64,000 nt of DNA, taken from Nibricoccus aquaticus (GTDB lineage Bacteria; Verrucomicrobiota; Verrucomicrobiia; Opitutales; Opitutaceae). A program made the translations under genes and the position numbers. The notes below the pieces were generated by a model that worked only from the letters and a program-made list of their open reading frames with translations, had not been told where the DNA came from and did not search any database. Location: assembly GCF_002310495.1 (NCBI RefSeq), contig NZ_CP023344.1, positions 3,117,501 through 3,181,500 of the forward strand, written 5' to 3'. This document shows, piece by piece, positions 35,992-44,093 of the stretch (positions are counted from its first letter, which is position 1; the number at the start of each line of letters is the position of its first letter).

Positions 35992-36626
35992 GTGGCGATT
36001 GATTCAGTCGTTACAGGTGCTGCAAGTGCATTCATCCATGTCGTAGCATGCGAAAGTGCGGTCATTACTGCGGATGGTTGAAAACTCAGTTTTCGCATTT
36101 GTGCGGCATATGCAGGAATGTCTGCTGGCCGGCCCCAACGTTCCGGGCAAACGAGACATGTGGAAAAGCCTTGAAGGGCGGCGACAGTTTTGTGGTCAAG
36201 CGGCAGTCGTGTATTTGAGTCTATCCAGACCCAGTCGATCTTCGTGTGATAATTAAGCACAGTTTCTATCGCTTCATCTTCTGAGTAACGCATGGCGATG
36301 CGCCGTTCTCCTGCGCGACTTGCCCGGTAAATGTAGGGGAACTCTACATCGAGTAGAAAGAACCGTTTGATCCCTCGCGCTTCTACGAGCCGGATGACTT
36401 CGGCCTCAATGCCTGCCTCTTTAATATTTAGTACGAGCAGACCGTGTTGATAGCCATCTAACCAATCCGTGAAGTATTCGCCGCCTTTGAATGGGTCGTG
36501 GTTTAGCACGAGCTTACTCCCTTCGGCTCGAAGATCGATCTCGGCTCCGAAGTGACGGGGAATGTCCGCAAGTCGCGCGCGTTCGTTGACGCGATGGATG
36601 ACAAGTTCTGGGCGGGGTATGTTCAT
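35988..36626 (-). CDS. Glycerophosphodiester phosphodiesterase-like TIM-barrel protein
   Basis: 212 residues from the ATG at 36626, which overlaps the upstream GT2 stop by 4 bases; a start at 36695 would run deep into that gene. The N-terminus carries the GDPD-type triad in order: H11-R12 in VIHRVNE, E29 and D31 in GAEIDLR, and H43-D44 in LVLNHDPF. The length is a little shorter than typical GDPDs. The family hydrolyses glycerophosphodiesters or related sugar phosphodiesters. Beside a nucleotidyltransferase and a 2H phosphoesterase it may act on a phosphodiester-linked sugar or polyol. No signal peptide is visible, so it is cytoplasmic. Confidence 0.7.
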   Translation of the reverse strand: MNIPRPELVIHRVNERARLADIPRHFGAEIDLRAEGSKLVLNHDPFKGGEYFTDWLDGYQHGLLVLNIKEAGIEAEVIRLVEARGIKRFFLLDVEFPYIYRASRAGERRIAMRYSEDEAIETVLNYHTKIDWVWIDSNTRLPLDHKTVAALQGFSTCLVCPERWGRPADIPAYAAQMRKLSFQPSAVMTALSHATTWMNALAAPVTTESIAT

Positions 36627-37360
36627 AGCTTGCCAGTCCGGATATCGCGGCGCAGTTGACCGATAAAGGCCCACGTGCGTTTGATGAGTTTCCATTTCAA
36701 GCGGAGCGAGCCAGCGCCTCCCTTGGCCTCGCCAAATGTGCGGCGTGCGAAGACCACCGGCATGCGCTCTATCGAATAGCCGAGACGACGGCCTAGGAAG
36801 AGCATGTAGAGATCGAGCGAGAAATCATGAGGAGGATTTTTCACTTCATCGAAAAGAGCCCGAGGGAAAAGCTTGGGCTGTGCGTTTACGTCACTTACTC
36901 GGATGCCAAGTGCGAGGCAGGAAAGCAGGGTCATTCCTGCGGTGAAAAAGGCATCGAACGCATTACGTCCTACACGTCTTCCTTGCAGAATTGTCCGGTC
37001 AGGCCGGGGACTTGCGATCAGGCGTTTGAAGCCTTCGACCACATAGTGCGGGTCATATTGTGAGTCGGCATGGGTCCAGCCAATGAATTTTCCCTGCGTG
37101 GCACGCAGACCCGCGAGGATTCCGAAACCGTAGCCTTGATTGACCGTCACATCGACCAATCGCGCCCACTGACGCCCAGGCTGTGCGAGCTGAATTGCGA
37201 AGATGTCACTGGAGTTATCCTTGGATCCGTTATTAACGAATACGACTTCAAGATCATTACGTCCCTCCAGGACTTCATCGAAACGAGAAAATAGCTGAGG
37301 CAGGGTTTCGCTTTCGTTGTAGCAAGGAAGAACGACTGAAAAGACGGGAGTCATCGACAT
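36623..37360 (-). CDS. Family 2 glycosyltransferase (DPM1-like)
   Basis: 245 residues from the ATG at 37360. A TTG at 37381 would overlap the upstream stop by 4 bases and is also possible. It has FSVVLPCYNESETLPQL, VVFVNNGSKDNS, NQGYGFGILAGL and the metal site WTHADSQYDPHY. The composition DVNAQPKLFPRALF is also found in polyprenyl-phosphate mannose synthases. There is no C-terminal membrane pair. Donor and acceptor are unknown. Confidence 0.9.
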   Translation of the reverse strand: MSMTPVFSVVLPCYNESETLPQLFSRFDEVLEGRNDLEVVFVNNGSKDNSSDIFAIQLAQPGRQWARLVDVTVNQGYGFGILAGLRATQGKFIGWTHADSQYDPHYVVEGFKRLIASPRPDRTILQGRRVGRNAFDAFFTAGMTLLSCLALGIRVSDVNAQPKLFPRALFDEVKNPPHDFSLDLYMLFLGRRLGYSIERMPVVFARRTFGEAKGGAGSLRLKWKLIKRTWAFIGQLRRDIRTGKL

Positions 37361-37377
37361 GGCGGCGCTCGATTCGA

Positions 37378-38187
37378 TCAACGTTTTTCAAGTACGATCT
37401 GACGCTGAAGTGCGAAGTGCTGCGGGGCGATTGCGCAGAGCAGTCCATCCAAGGCGTTAACCAACCCCAAAAATACTTTTGGGAGATTGATGGTTTTGGT
37501 CTTTGCGATTACTCCACCTGACAATGGAAACAGCATGAACTCGGTGAATTTTTTGTGCGTTATCTTGAAGGCGGTTTGCTCTCGTTCAAACCGCGCTTGA
37601 TCGTCGAATAGGATGCGCGGTATGGCGCAGTTGGCCGACCAAAGATCACGGGGGTCGTTGCAGATCACATCGAAGGAGAACACATCAGGTTCGAAACTAT
37701 AGCCCTCGTGGCGCATAGCCCGTAAAATAGCTCTCATGGCAAGCGAGGTGTTGATCTCTTGAATAATTATCCGGCCGCCTGGTTTGAGCACTCGCTGGCA
37801 TTCCTTAAAAAATTGAGCCGGTGTCGCGAGATGATGAATCATGTTACTGGAGACGATGTAGTCGAGAGAGGCGTCAGCGTAAGGCATGTTGAGCGCATCG
37901 ACTTTGACCTCCACCCACGGGTGATCTGCGTAGTCTGTCAGAATGAAATCAGGCGCGACTATAAAGAGTTTGGAGAGTCCCGTTCCGCAGCCTACTTCGA
38001 TGCCTGATTCGCCGGGGCGAATGAAATCATTCATCCATTCGAATCGTTTGCGTAAGAGGTAGGTTAGATTGGAGGGCCGGTATTTGAGGTAGTTTTCTCT
38101 GGCTCTGACGACGTCACCGACGTGGTTCATTCGGTTGGCGTTGGGATCGGGAAAATACGGCTTACGGAGTAATAATTTATCTATCAT
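37378..38187 (-). CDS. Class I SAM-dependent methyltransferase
   Basis: 269 residues. SAM-binding IEVGCGTGLSKLFI, the acidic strand end ILTDYADHPWVE, then DALNMPYADASLDYIVSSNMIHHL and LKPGGRIIIQE form a full Rossmann core. The C-terminal helix region (LPKVFLGLVNALDGLL) is hydrophobic and could touch the membrane. It is 18 bases downstream of the nucleotidyltransferase gene. Substrate unknown; a sugar or glycan-end methyl group is likely. Confidence 0.9.
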   Translation of the reverse strand: MIDKLLLRKPYFPDPNANRMNHVGDVVRARENYLKYRPSNLTYLLRKRFEWMNDFIRPGESGIEVGCGTGLSKLFIVAPDFILTDYADHPWVEVKVDALNMPYADASLDYIVSSNMIHHLATPAQFFKECQRVLKPGGRIIIQEINTSLAMRAILRAMRHEGYSFEPDVFSFDVICNDPRDLWSANCAIPRILFDDQARFEREQTAFKITHKKFTEFMLFPLSGGVIAKTKTINLPKVFLGLVNALDGLLCAIAPQHFALQRQIVLEKR

Positions 38188-38205
38188 GAACGTCGGTGTG
38201 AGAGT

Positions 38206-38976
38206 TTAGCTGTGACTTAAAAAGTAGCCGCGCCAGTAGTTGTATGTGTCGAGGTCTCGGGGCGTGCCCCAGCAAATGTAGCGGTCAACTTCAAAGGGGA
38301 GTCCATGAGCGCCGCGTGAGAGGGCAAAGTTGATGGCGTTATCGACGTAGAATTCGTTTTTGATGCGGGAATTTGCGCGAATCATGTCGTCGCACGCATC
38401 GAGGAACAGACCTGCTCGGCGAAAACTGAAAGCTCCGATCACTGCATGATCCTTCATGGGGGTATCGCTCAGCGGAACTTTGACGGAAACTCCTGTGATT
38501 TGTCCGTCTTCGCCCGTCTTTACCCAGCCGTACATGCGCGGATCTTGCTGCACCGCCGGATTGTTCCGAAATGTCCAGACGAGGAAATCGCTGCGCGGAT
38601 CGCGCATCACCCGTTCGTAATCAGCCGGAGCCCATGTCATGGCGTTGTCGCAGGCGCCGATGTGAAGCTCATCATCGGGGCGCAATTCATCGCGCGCGAG
38701 CAGGCAGGTGCAGGCCTGGCCTTCGGTCAGATGATCGACGGTTATGACGATGCAGGGCTGGAAAAGTTTTTGGAGCGTGAGGTCGATCCTCGCTTGGGCG
38801 ATATGCTCGGCACGGCAGACAAAAATCCAGAGATCCGGTTTGGGAAGGCTGCGAGCGGCATGGACGATCATGGGTAGTCCGCCGACATCGATCAGCGGCT
38901 TGGGCACTGTGTAACCAGCATCGACGAAACGCTGACCAGCGCCGGCCATGGGGATGAGATTTACGCGTCGCGGCAT
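38206..38976 (-). CDS. NTP-transferase (sugar-phosphate nucleotidyltransferase-like)
   Basis: 256 residues from the ATG at 38976 (a TTG two codons upstream is possible). The loop LIPMAGAGQRFVDAGYTVPKPLIDV is the NTP-transferase signature (G-x-G-x-R ... P-K-P). LLARDELRPDDELHIGACDNAM supplies the metal-binding region, and KVPLSDTPMKDHAVIGAFSF follows. This subgroup is common in capsule and O-antigen loci with non-standard activated groups. The nucleotide and substrate cannot be read; a cytidylyl-activated polyol or phosphate compound is one option. Confidence 0.88.
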   Translation of the reverse strand: MPRRVNLIPMAGAGQRFVDAGYTVPKPLIDVGGLPMIVHAARSLPKPDLWIFVCRAEHIAQARIDLTLQKLFQPCIVITVDHLTEGQACTCLLARDELRPDDELHIGACDNAMTWAPADYERVMRDPRSDFLVWTFRNNPAVQQDPRMYGWVKTGEDGQITGVSVKVPLSDTPMKDHAVIGAFSFRRAGLFLDACDDMIRANSRIKNEFYVDNAINFALSRGAHGLPFEVDRYICWGTPRDLDTYNYWRGYFLSHS

Positions 38977-38993
38977 AATCAAAAGAGCAGATG

Positions 38994-39614
38994 TCAGCCC
39001 GCAGTCCCGGTCAGGGCAAGTTCGGTCAATCGGTTATGATGATCTGCCATGACCTGCCAGATGGAGATGGTGTTCACGTGTAATTCGTGGATGGGCGAGC
39101 CGTTCATCAAGCTGGCGAGCAGTGGATCGTTCGCAGGCAGGCGCGGTGAGCCGATCGTGAAATGGGGAATCCAATGAGGCCCTACAAAGGGAAAACCGAA
39201 GTGTTTAAGGCTGCTGGCAAACGGTTCGCGATCGGCAAGCGGGTGCTGGAGGGACGAGGACTCGCGGAAAGGCGCGACGACTTCAGCTATGGTTAGCTGC
39301 AATCGGAGGAGCTCTGGGGAGAGTTTAACACGGTAAGCAACGGTGTGACCGCCTGCCGCCTGGAGATCGTTGGGGAATTCCTGCCAGGCATCGGTTGCGA
39401 GCCGGAAGGGAGGGAGGGAGTTGACGGCCGCTCGTAATTTCCCGGTCCAGATTTCAGGGGAGCCATACTCGCCAAACAGCAGGGTGCTGTGTGGTGGGTG
39501 GCTTGTGTAGGCTTGCCCGGGCATCGCCAGCTCGAGGATTTTTTTTCGTTCGATCAGCGAGGTGCGAAGCGTGCCTTGTGGCTCGATGAAGATGGCGGTT
39601 CGCGGGAGGTTCAT
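38994..39614 (-). CDS. 2H phosphoesterase (2'-5' RNA ligase-like)
   Basis: 206 residues whose ATG overlaps the upstream gene by 4 bases. It has two H-x-T motifs of the 2H superfamily, H42-S-T44 in HPPHSTLLFGE and H151-F-T153 in WIPHFTIGSP, spaced as in 2'-5' RNA ligases and cyclic phosphodiesterases. The family opens 2',3'-cyclic or 1'',2''-cyclic phosphates, or forms 2'-5' links. Its setting in a glycan operon suggests hydrolysis of a cyclic sugar phosphodiester, not tRNA repair. That is inference. Confidence 0.82.
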   Translation of the reverse strand: MNLPRTAIFIEPQGTLRTSLIERKKILELAMPGQAYTSHPPHSTLLFGEYGSPEIWTGKLRAAVNSLPPFRLATDAWQEFPNDLQAAGGHTVAYRVKLSPELLRLQLTIAEVVAPFRESSSLQHPLADREPFASSLKHFGFPFVGPHWIPHFTIGSPRLPANDPLLASLMNGSPIHELHVNTISIWQVMADHHNRLTELALTGTAG

Positions 39615-41065
39615 ATGCGGTGCGCGACGAGCGCATCGGTGATGCGCGCCACTTGTTCTGGGGTCAGGTCGAGATAGCTGCGGCCATCGAGGCGAAGCAG
39701 CGCAACCGTCTCCAGGTGATCAACCGGGATCAGGTGCCACTGATGACGTGGGATATTCAGCCCTGCGCCCAGCAGGCAGCGAAGGACGACATTGTGGGAA
39801 ACGACAAGCGATGGGCGTTCATCGAGACCGGCAATGAACGACTGCAAGCGTTCGTGAACATCGCTGGTATTTTCGCCCCCCGGAAAGCGTGGGTCTTCGT
39901 GGCGGGACCAAGCGGCGAAAAGTTCCGGACGCTCTGTGCGGAGTTTTGCGATGCTGAGTCCTTCTGCCGAGCCATAATCTATTTCGTGAAGGCGTGGATC
40001 GACCTCGATGAAGACTGCAGGCGCGAGCGCTGCAGCGGTTGTCTGGCAGCGTATCGCCGGGCTGGAAAAAATGCGGGAAGGGCGCGCAGCCAATGGCGGA
40101 GGAAGCGTGAGAATGCCGGGATCGCGCCGCTGCCCTAGAAAGGAGCCATCGTTGAGGGCGGTTTTCCCGTGGCGTAGGAAGAGATGACGGGTGGCGCGCC
40201 GTTGCCAGGTATCATTGAGATGGTCGGCGAAGGCCGTGATAAACTCCCGGGTGTGGCTGATGGTATCGACGGGGAAGCTGCACTCCCGCTCCTGTTTGAT
40301 CGCCGCAATTTTCGAGAACCACTCGATGAAGGGAATGCAGGCGGGAAGATAATCCCTCCAGAAGGCGAAGAACTCCTGTTGCGACAGCTTGTGGTTACGA
40401 CCGGCAACCAACTTGGCGTAGTTCGCTACGAGATTATTGACGATATGGTAGGCGTATTCGCCTTGGTGGCGTGGGTCTAGGTTCAGTCGCTCGGCTTGCT
40501 CGCAGCAGCCTGAGGAGGAAAATTCGTAACGGCGAAAGCTGATGGAGCCGGCGGCGAGATCATCGAGGTAGTTGTTGAGGCTCCGGCGAGCATCAAGAAA
40601 ATGCCGGGGAAAAAGCGCGAGGACAGGATAGATGTCGCGTAGTGATGAACCGAGTACATGCGTGCTGCGTTCCCAGTCGAGGCAGGTGAACGGACTTTTC
40701 AGGACGTGCTCACGATGCCCCTGGAGATCGTAAATCATGAGGTGGACAACCACCAGGCCGGGTTCGTCGAATTTGAGCGGACCGAAGGTGTCGTTGATGC
40801 GCAGCTGGTGGGAGGGGAGTCCGAGCAAGGCTGGCGAAATAGCTGTAGTGGCCTTGCGGCACGCCGAGAAAATTTCCTCGGTCAACGCGTCGACGATCAC
40901 GATGACGTCGATGTCGCTGATTCCGGTGAGTCCGGGCTTTTCAACGAAGGAGCCCGTGAAGGTGACCGAGCGGATGCCCGGAATTTCCCCGAGGCTGAGG
41001 GCGAGCGCGGAAGCGAAGGTCTGCTTGGAGGAATCGGTGAGGGTGATGCGGTTAGACAGCCTCAT
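39611..41065 (-). CDS. Nucleotidyltransferase–histidine phosphatase fusion
   Basis: 484 residues. N-terminal minimal nucleotidyltransferase domain: FTGSFVEKPGLTGISDIDVIVIVD, with G38-S39 and the metal-binding D51-x-D53. A helical middle (about 100-290) resembles no family I recognise. C-terminal histidine phosphatase domain: R298-H299-G300 in LFLRHGKTALN, SSPAIRCQTT, the acid in HEIDYGSAEG, and the second His in VVSHNVVLRCLL. All four catalytic landmarks are intact, so the phosphatase is probably active. It is coupled to the 2H gene by a 4-base overlap and overlaps the GtrA fusion by 14 bases. A sugar-1-phosphate or nucleotide-linked substrate is likely. Confidence 0.85.
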   Translation of the reverse strand: MRLSNRITLTDSSKQTFASALALSLGEIPGIRSVTFTGSFVEKPGLTGISDIDVIVIVDALTEEIFSACRKATTAISPALLGLPSHQLRINDTFGPLKFDEPGLVVVHLMIYDLQGHREHVLKSPFTCLDWERSTHVLGSSLRDIYPVLALFPRHFLDARRSLNNYLDDLAAGSISFRRYEFSSSGCCEQAERLNLDPRHQGEYAYHIVNNLVANYAKLVAGRNHKLSQQEFFAFWRDYLPACIPFIEWFSKIAAIKQERECSFPVDTISHTREFITAFADHLNDTWQRRATRHLFLRHGKTALNDGSFLGQRRDPGILTLPPPLAARPSRIFSSPAIRCQTTAAALAPAVFIEVDPRLHEIDYGSAEGLSIAKLRTERPELFAAWSRHEDPRFPGGENTSDVHERLQSFIAGLDERPSLVVSHNVVLRCLLGAGLNIPRHQWHLIPVDHLETVALLRLDGRSYLDLTPEQVARITDALVAHRI

Positions 41066-42125
41066 GATTATTGGAGGTCTGCAGGCGCATGATCTGACGG
41101 GCTGGATTTTCCGCCATGAGTACAGATGACCCTGAGACGACGAATTCCACGTTGAGCAGGTGGACGTTTTTTTCGTTCACGCCTCCATCGATGCAGATTT
41201 TGAAGTGAGCGCGTCCAGACCACTTGTTGATGGCTTCAATTCGTTCAAGGGCTTCGATCTGGAAGCTCTGGCCTGACTGGCCGGGCCGGGCGATGGTGAG
41301 CAGCATCAGCAGGGTGATGCGGTTGAGAAAGGGAGTGGCCGCATCGAGGGTGGTTGCATGAGTCAGCGCGAGTCCGGGCTGCCGTCCTGCGTCCTCGATG
41401 GTTTTAAGCACCTGCGCCAAGTCTTCATCGATTTCATGATGTACGATCACCGTATCGGCGTAGGGCAGAACTTCAGACAGCCATCGTGTGGGGCGGCGGG
41501 TCATCAGGTGGACATGGATTTTGCGCTGTGGCCAGTAAGCTCGAATAGTCTCCAAGCGGTAGGAGCGTACATCGGTGTCGGAAGCGCCGAAGGAGGCGTC
41601 GATGAGATCGACGTGAATGAAGTCGGGGAACTCGCCGATTTTCTCCCGGATGCCACGGATGTCTTCCACGCCGTTTGCGTAAATGGCCACGCCCACCTGC
41701 TTGCGATCAGCGAAGGAATACCGGCGGTGCAAAATATACCCGAATGAAAACAAAACTGCCGAAACCCCGAAACGGGCTTGTTCGTAGCTCCAGCCGAGAT
41801 CGAGCAGCTGTGTCCGGAAAGCGTAGTTGAGAAGTGCGGACAATCCGGAGATGCCGGCAAAATACAGCAGTGCGCGGTTCCTCTTCGCGACTGGAACCTT
41901 GAAGTTGAACCTGACGTTCATCCAGTAGGCAAAGAGCACGCTGATCGTAAGCCCGCAGGATTGGGAGGCGAGCAGCGGAAGGCCCAGGTAGTGAAGTCCC
42001 CGCAGCAGGAGGATTTCGATCCAAAGCGACGTCACCCCGAAGACTATGTAAACGAGCAGAAATCGATGACGGTAGAGACGAAATTGCAGTCCGGCGTAGA
42101 AGGAAGGTGCGAGGACGTCTTTCAT
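41052..42125 (-). CDS. GtrA-like membrane domain fused to ribulose-phosphate 3-epimerase-like domain
   Basis: 357 residues; first gene of the tight minus-strand operon. Residues 20-140 form a GtrA-like four-helix domain, with WIEILLLRGLHYLGLPLLAS, the conserved ISVLFAYWMNVRFNF and FSFGYILHRRYSF. Residues 145-350 form an RPE-like TIM barrel. The epimerase landmarks are IHVDLIDASFGA (H171, D173, D176), IHVHLMTRRP (H206), HHEIDED, ARPGQSGQSF, CIDGGVNEKN (D313) and VVSGSSVLM. These include the metal ligands expected of pentulose-phosphate 3-epimerases. GtrA proteins flip undecaprenyl-phosphate sugars. The join is not at a frame shift: the reading frame is continuous and the linker short. Confidence 0.85.
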   Translation of the reverse strand: MKDVLAPSFYAGLQFRLYRHRFLLVYIVFGVTSLWIEILLLRGLHYLGLPLLASQSCGLTISVLFAYWMNVRFNFKVPVAKRNRALLYFAGISGLSALLNYAFRTQLLDLGWSYEQARFGVSAVLFSFGYILHRRYSFADRKQVGVAIYANGVEDIRGIREKIGEFPDFIHVDLIDASFGASDTDVRSYRLETIRAYWPQRKIHVHLMTRRPTRWLSEVLPYADTVIVHHEIDEDLAQVLKTIEDAGRQPGLALTHATTLDAATPFLNRITLLMLLTIARPGQSGQSFQIEALERIEAINKWSGRAHFKICIDGGVNEKNVHLLNVEFVVSGSSVLMAENPARQIMRLQTSNNHEAV

Positions 42126-42256
42126 GGCGTGGCTGTGACATTCAGCCTCACGGACTCTGCTGATGACACCCGGTTCATGTGGATGAGTCTTATGTGATGC
42201 ACCGAAGGCGGACGACGAGTTCGTTCACTCCGCCGGCTAGTTGAGTGTCCGTGCAA

Positions 42257-42988
42257 TCAGGGGGCCGTCCAATAGACGTTCGCAGAGAAGGCGCGGCCGA
42301 AGTCTTCGTAGCTATCTTTGGTGATCGGCTTCCAGCTGGCTTCATACGCCTGTTTGGACATGGCGTAGGTGTCGGGATTCGCGTCGATCTCGGCCAATGG
42401 CACGAAGCGGGTCAGCGGGGAGGCGTTGGCGTAGAGATACGGGATAAGCCCATTCACCCAAGAGCGGCCGTTTTTGCGGAGGATGGCGTCGAAGCAGTGG
42501 AAAGAAGGACGGCCGGGCTTCAGGATGCGATTGATGTCTTTAAGGACATTGACGCGGATATTTGCGTCTTCGGGGGTGTGCTCCAATGCAGAGATCGAGA
42601 AGACAAAATCGAAATGGCGGTCGGGGAGCTCCTGATTGAACGAGCCGACGTAGTCGTAGACGATGCGGTAGTGAGGGGAGGTAAACTTGATCGGGCCGTT
42701 GCCGAGACCTTCGCACTTGTCCGCATTCCAGCACTCATAGTCCTTGGCGAAGAATTTGAGAATGCGACTGTCGCCTCCGCCGACCTCCAGAATGCGGGAG
42801 CCTGAGGCGATGTTTTGTTTGATGAAGCAATACACCAAGTAGTCCTGATAAACCTTCAGGTCGCAGATCTCGGGGTTTGGGTCACCGACGTTGTAGGATT
42901 GAAAGGGGAGCCCGCGGAAGAGTTCAAAGTGGGAGAGTTTGGAATAAGAGAACTCGGCGATATTGGCGGGAGTGGGGGATGCGGGCAT
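42257..42988 (-). CDS. Class I SAM-dependent methyltransferase
   Basis: 243 residues. It has ILEVGGGDSRILKFF (SAM motif I), then HFDFVFSISALEHTPEDANI and ILKPGRPSFHCFDA. The C-terminal part ends DTYAMSKQAYEASWK and YEDFGRAFSANVYW, which recurs at the end of the 44094-46094 protein. The gene lies 131 bases upstream of the GtrA fusion and 9 bases downstream of the GT-A gene, so a promoter for the phosphoester operon could lie in 42126-42256. Confidence 0.88.
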   Translation of the reverse strand: MPASPTPANIAEFSYSKLSHFELFRGLPFQSYNVGDPNPEICDLKVYQDYLVYCFIKQNIASGSRILEVGGGDSRILKFFAKDYECWNADKCEGLGNGPIKFTSPHYRIVYDYVGSFNQELPDRHFDFVFSISALEHTPEDANIRVNVLKDINRILKPGRPSFHCFDAILRKNGRSWVNGLIPYLYANASPLTRFVPLAEIDANPDTYAMSKQAYEASWKPITKDSYEDFGRAFSANVYWTAP

Positions 42989-42997
42989 GGTGTGTGA

Positions 42998-44050
42998 CTA
43001 GTTGATTGATGCTGATGAGGTGGCTTGAAGGGCGAGTTCGCGAGTGGCGGCGAGGAGCTGGCGGCGTTTTTCCTTAATCTCGGTTTCGAGCTGACGGATC
43101 TGGCGGTCTTTGCGGATGATTTCCGTGCGGGCGTGGCCGAGTTTTTCCCCGGGAGAGAAGACTTGCTCGACCCACCACGTGTGCGTGAGCGACTCCAGAA
43201 AGCGGAGGTAGAAAATGAGGTTGTCCACGTCTTGCGATGGTTCGAGCGGGATGGGCTCCGGGCCGATCGTGAGCGGATAGACCGGGAGGTTGGCCATCGG
43301 GCTGGCGAAGTTGGTGTGGGTCGCGTCGGGGCCGTAGCCGATGTTGGCGATGAGATTTCTGCCCGGCATGATATGCACGGAGCCGTGGCGCCAGCAGCTG
43401 AAGAAGACCTGGAAGTCCCAGGTGTCGATGCCGCCGGCTTTGAGAGCGCGGTAGATTTCGCGCCAGTAGGCGGCTTCGGTGGGGTTGGGGTGGGTTTTTT
43501 GCAGCTGGGTCCACCACTCGTCATCGGAGAGCGAGTTGAGGGTGAAGTCGTAGCTCTTCCACGTACGCCGCCAGGTCGCCCAGCCCCACATCTGAAAATA
43601 CTTGGAGGCGTAGTGGGATTGTCGATGCGGGACGAGGTCGGGGAGAAAATGGGTTCCGGAGATGGTGGCGACACGAGGGTCGTCACGATAGCGTTCCAAG
43701 AGGGTGGCGCATACTTGGAAAAAATCCGGATGGGGCAGGCAGTCATCTTCCAAGATGATGCCTTCCTCGACGTGATCGAAGAACCAGGAGATGGCGCCGC
43801 TCACTGCGGGCCCGCAGCCGAGGTTGCGGTCACGGAAGAGGGTTTTTACCTCGCATGGCCAGTCGACCTTGGTGGCGATTTCGCGTGTCGCGCGGACGAT
43901 CTCGGCTTCGCCGGCCTTATTGTCGCGGGCGCCGTCGGCGGCGACGAAGAGTTTCGCGGGTTTGTGCGCGCGGATGGATTCAAAAACGCGTGCCGTTTGT
44001 GCCGGGCGGTTGAAAACCAGAAAGAGGACGGGGACTCCCTTTGCGCTCAT
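42998..44050 (-). CDS. GT-A nucleotide-sugar transferase with coiled-coil tail
   Basis: 350 residues. It starts VPVLFLVFNRPAQTARVFES, has FVAADGARDN, the metal site in EEGIILEDDCLPHPDFF, and MWGWATWRRTW, a pattern of GT13/GNT-I-like and related bacterial transferases. The last ~60 residues (about 285-345) are charged and heptad-like (IIRKDRQIRQLETEIKEKR), suggesting a coiled coil that could bind the coiled-coil proteins just upstream. Donor and acceptor are unknown. Confidence 0.85.
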   Translation of the reverse strand: MSAKGVPVLFLVFNRPAQTARVFESIRAHKPAKLFVAADGARDNKAGEAEIVRATREIATKVDWPCEVKTLFRDRNLGCGPAVSGAISWFFDHVEEGIILEDDCLPHPDFFQVCATLLERYRDDPRVATISGTHFLPDLVPHRQSHYASKYFQMWGWATWRRTWKSYDFTLNSLSDDEWWTQLQKTHPNPTEAAYWREIYRALKAGGIDTWDFQVFFSCWRHGSVHIMPGRNLIANIGYGPDATHTNFASPMANLPVYPLTIGPEPIPLEPSQDVDNLIFYLRFLESLTHTWWVEQVFSPGEKLGHARTEIIRKDRQIRQLETEIKEKRRQLLAATRELALQATSSASIN

Positions 44051-44093
44051 TAGAAGGGGCTAGGCAAAATCAGACGGTTCGGAGTTCGGCAAG

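Noticed and set aside
43025-44053. Plus-strand open frame of 342 codons
   Set aside because: Antisense to the GT-A transferase with clear motifs; composition only.
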